Assembly: GCA_019911785.1 (NCBI GenBank)
Contig: JAIOJM010000172.1
Span: forward strand, 1-16,135
DNA length: 16,135 bases
Direction: 5' to 3'
DNA from: Sulfuricella sp.
Lineage (GTDB): Bacteria; Pseudomonadota; Gammaproteobacteria; Burkholderiales; Sulfuricellaceae
The translations under genes and the position numbers were made by a program. The notes under the pieces are model-generated. The model saw only the letters and a program-made list of their open reading frames with translations, had not been told where the DNA came from and did no database searches. Every line of letters starts with the position of its first letter. Position 1 is the stretch's first letter. This document shows positions 13,903 through 16,135 of this stretch, piece after piece.

Positions 13903-15602
13903 TCCGCTTTGATCATCACTTGTGGCAGCGCTTCAGGGCAATAGCCGCACCCTACTGGTTCCGGGAAGAGAAATGGCAAGCCAGGGGGCTGCTTGTCCTG
14001 CTGGTGTTGTTGTTGTTGGGGCAGACGGGATTCGCCGTGCTGTTCAACCAGCTGACAGGGGAATTCACCTCGGCGCTGGCGGTAAAGGACGCGGACAGGT
14101 TCTGGAGCGCCATCAAAATGTGTTTCGCCATCCTGGTCGTGGCCGTACCGATTTATGCGTTTTACTACTATGTGCGGGACAAGCTGGGTATTAACTGGCG
14201 GCGCTGGCTGACCCGGAATTTTCTGGGCAGCTATTTCAGCAATCGGGCTTATTACGAACTGAATGCCAGCACCGAGATCGACAACCCGGATCAGCGCATT
14301 GCCGAAGACATCAACACCTTTACCCAGAGATCCCTCTATTTTCTGCTGGTGCTGGTTGGCGCACTGCTGGATCTCATGGCTTTCAGTGGCGTTCTCTGGT
14401 CGATTTCCACGGAACTGGTCTATTTTCTGGTCGTTTATGCGATTGCCGGCACGGCGGTCACGCTGCTGGTGTTCGGCAAAATCCTGATCGGGCTAAATTT
14501 CTACCAGCTCAAACGCGAAGCCAATTTCCGCTTCAGCCTGGTGCGCATTCGCGAGAACGCCGAAGCCATTGCCTTCTATCGCGGCGAGGCGCAGGAGTCA
14601 TTACAGGTCGGCCAGCGTTTCAATGAGGCCTTCAGCAATTACAACAAACTCATCAGGGCTCAACTGAATCTGAACCTGTTCCAGTATGGCTACAGTTTCA
14701 TGACCATCATTTTGCCCAGCGCGATCATTGCCGGGCGGGTGCTTTCGGGAGAACTGGAAGTCGGGCGGGCGATCCAGGCGGCAGGCGCTTTTGCGGCGAT
14801 ATTGAGATCGCTGACGGTGATCGTGGACAACTTCGAAAGCTTGAGTCGGTTTACCGCAGGGATCGACCGCCTCGACAGCTTCGCCAGGTTCCTCGCCGGG
14901 AAGGACGCCGTCCCGCCGAAGACCGGGGATGGCATCGTTTTGGTGCGGGATTCCCGCCTGGTCATCGAAAACCTCACCTTGCAGACGCCGAACCGTGAGC
15001 GAACCCTGATCAGAGACCTCTCCCTGACGATCAATCCGGGCGAGGGGGTGATGATCGTAGGCGCCAGCGGTTGCGGGAAAAGTTCATTGTTGCGCGCCAT
15101 TGCCGGTCTGTGGCGCTCCGGAAGCGGTTGCATCATCCGGCCGGATACCGGGGAAATGCTGTTTCTGCCGCAACGGCCTTACATGCTGCTGGGTAGCCTG
15201 CGCAGCCAGCTGTTGTATCCGCAGCAGGATCGGGAAATAGCGGATGAGGAACTCCTGCAGTTGCTGGAACGAGTCAACCTTCCTGATATCGCCGCCCGGT
15301 TTGGTGGCCTGGATGCCGATCTGGACTGGGCAAAGGTACTGTCGGTTGGCGAGCAACAGCGCGTGGCCTTTGCCCGCGTGCTGCTCGCCGCACCCCTGTA
15401 CGCCATCCTCGATGAAGCGACCAGCGCCCTGGATATCGCCAACGAGGACAGCCTGTATCGGCAGTTGGCGGGCAGCACCACGACGCTGGTCAGCGTCGGC
15501 CATCGCCCCTCCATCCTGAAATATCACCCGCAGGTGCTGGAACTCGACGGGAATGGCGGGTGGCAGCTGTATGCGGCGGGCGACTACCGCTTTAACCGCT
15601 AG
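13899..15602 (+). CDS. ABC transporter, fused permease and ATPase (YddA/ABCD-type, SbmA/BacA-related permease)
   Basis: A 567-aa inner-membrane half-transporter. The permease (about 1-330) has hydrophobic segments at about 29-50, 72-92, 145-170, 173-197 and 265-300. The motif INWRRWLTRNFLGSYFSNRAYY (98-119) followed by IDNPDQRIAEDI (127-138) is diagnostic of the SbmA/BacA-YddA-peroxisomal ABCD group. The ATPase has Walker A GASGCGKSS (388-396), signature LSVGEQQ (481-487), Walker B YAILDEA (501-507) and switch His535. All key residues are present. Family members carry peptides, vitamin B12 or fatty-acyl compounds; substrate here is unknown. The start overlaps the preceding ORF (ATGA) and has no ribosome-binding site of its own, so it probably depends on coupling. 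Confidence 0.9.
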   Translation: MIRFDHHLWQRFRAIAAPYWFREEKWQARGLLVLLVLLLLGQTGFAVLFNQLTGEFTSALAVKDADRFWSAIKMCFAILVVAVPIYAFYYYVRDKLGINWRRWLTRNFLGSYFSNRAYYELNASTEIDNPDQRIAEDINTFTQRSLYFLLVLVGALLDLMAFSGVLWSISTELVYFLVVYAIAGTAVTLLVFGKILIGLNFYQLKREANFRFSLVRIRENAEAIAFYRGEAQESLQVGQRFNEAFSNYNKLIRAQLNLNLFQYGYSFMTIILPSAIIAGRVLSGELEVGRAIQAAGAFAAILRSLTVIVDNFESLSRFTAGIDRLDSFARFLAGKDAVPPKTGDGIVLVRDSRLVIENLTLQTPNRERTLIRDLSLTINPGEGVMIVGASGCGKSSLLRAIAGLWRSGSGCIIRPDTGEMLFLPQRPYMLLGSLRSQLLYPQQDREIADEELLQLLERVNLPDIAARFGGLDADLDWAKVLSVGEQQRVAFARVLLAAPLYAILDEATSALDIANEDSLYRQLAGSTTTLVSVGHRPSILKYHPQVLELDGNGGWQLYAAGDYRFNR

Positions 15603-15995
15603 CCTCCCGTCAGGCTGGATAGTCAGTACGGGTAACCGCTACGCCCCCGCATCGGCGTACTTCTCTTCATTCACCGCTTTGATGCCCTACTGGGCAGGCA
15701 ATCGGTGTCGTTGAATCCGGGGTCGCCTGTCAGTGTGCCGTTCGTGGCGAAGGGTTTGTTCATGGAAGCCCTGCTATGCGCATTGCCTCATAACAAAATT
15801 AATAAAGGGTAATCCTTGTGCAAAACGGTTTTGTGTACCATATTTAAACTGGTTATGTAGGTTGGATTACGGCACAAAAGCCGCGCCTAACCCAACTTGC
15901 ATCTCTGATTTACTGTATTTATTGGCTATTTAACCGGGCACTAGTGGTAGCATATGCCGCTTGGTTGCCTGCAAATTTATTTAGGAGAAATAATA
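15603..15995. other. Intergenic region before the PA2779-family gene
   Basis: These 393 bp hold a hairpin AGCCT/AGGCT directly at the ABC stop (15601-15616, no T-run), a 13-bp palindrome CAAAAC-G-GTTTTG (15821-15833) and a repeat at 15857-15896. The AT content rises from about 15780, so the promoter of the next gene is likely in the last 200 bp. A 66-codon open frame at 15733-15933 crosses the repeat, shows no family features and is not called. Confidence 0.5.
15857..15896. repeat. Imperfect inverted repeat of the GTAGGTTGG...CCCAAC type
   Basis: GTTGGATTACGGC at the left pairs imperfectly with GCCGCGCCTAACCCAAC at the right around an A-rich loop. The motif resembles the widespread intergenic GTTGGGTTACGGCG...CGCCTAACCCAAC repeat I recall from many Proteobacteria. 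It differs from the element at 2247-2317. It lies about 100 bp before the PA2779-family start. Confidence 0.7.
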
Positions 15996-16135
15996 ATGAA
16001 TTCACGTTTCATGCGCATGACCAGCCGCTTGCTGATCGCCAGCGTTTTGGGCCTTGGCCTGCCGCTCCAGTCGGCTTATGCCGGGCTGGTGGGAACGGAC
16101 AAGGTGGCCGTATCCGCTCAGTCCCAATCCGAGCG
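15996..16135 (+). CDS. PA2779 family protein, N-terminal part
   Basis: Runs off the right edge after 46 codons. TTAGGAG at 15981-15987 precedes ATG 15996 at a suitable distance. The visible peptide is a signal sequence with basic start (MNSRFMRMTSR), hydrophobic core (LLIASVLGLGLPL) and cleavage near AYA-G, followed by LVGTDKVAVSAQSQS. The string LPLQSAYAGLVGTDKV is characteristic of PA2779-family proteins, an exported family of unknown function often next to a PA2778-type cysteine peptidase. That neighbour would lie outside the window. Confidence 0.8.
   Translation, partial: MNSRFMRMTSRLLIASVLGLGLPLQSAYAGLVGTDKVAVSAQSQSE

Noticed and set aside
15733..15933. 66-codon rightward open frame
   Set aside because: It runs through the inverted repeat, lacks a ribosome-binding site and has no recognisable features.

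Overview
The window looks like chromosomal DNA of a betaproteobacterium. It is GC-rich, and three things point that way: a cyanophycin-synthetase neighbourhood of the non-cyanobacterial type, the conserved divergent rluE-icd pair, and several exported protein families I recall from Betaproteobacteria. I cannot name the genus from sequence alone. No rRNA, tRNA, CRISPR array or intact transposon was seen.

Left part (1-6340): a leftward cyanophycin-synthetase gene runs off the left edge. Its Mur-ligase P-loop lacks the catalytic lysine and threonine. Across a 393-bp divergent intergenic region, which carries a cloverleaf-like repeat and two hairpins, lies a tight rightward cluster. It holds an ABC exporter with an added N-terminal domain and a CxxC...CxxC zinc-ribbon-like motif, a DUF1854 protein overlapping it by 17 nt, and 6 nt later an exported formylglycine-generating-enzyme-like protein with no cysteine at all. 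The ABC/DUF1854 pair is known to travel with cyanophycin synthetases, but its function is not established. A strong bidirectional terminator closes the cluster. This is the most interesting stretch of the window.

Middle part (6355-9942): a small exported Ala/Lys-rich protein, then rluE (23S rRNA pseudouridine synthase) divergent from icd (NADP isocitrate dehydrogenase) with only 24 bp between start codons. A 63-aa hypothetical protein converges on icd. Next comes a D-Ala-D-Ala endopeptidase of the PBP7 type (pbpG) with a strong bidirectional terminator.

Right part (9977-16135): mobA and two neighbouring leftward genes for exported proteins with related mature N-termini and highly charged or Gln/Arg-rich disordered tails. 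The next stretch looks eroded. A lipoprotein phospholipase-D-like gene is cut before its catalytic motifs and joined out of frame to the C-terminal part of an unrelated conserved gene. An 81-codon ORF follows that may be a remnant, and it overlaps by ATGA an intact YddA/ABCD-type ABC transporter. After a 393-bp intergenic region with a second repeat type, the window ends in the start of a PA2779-family gene.
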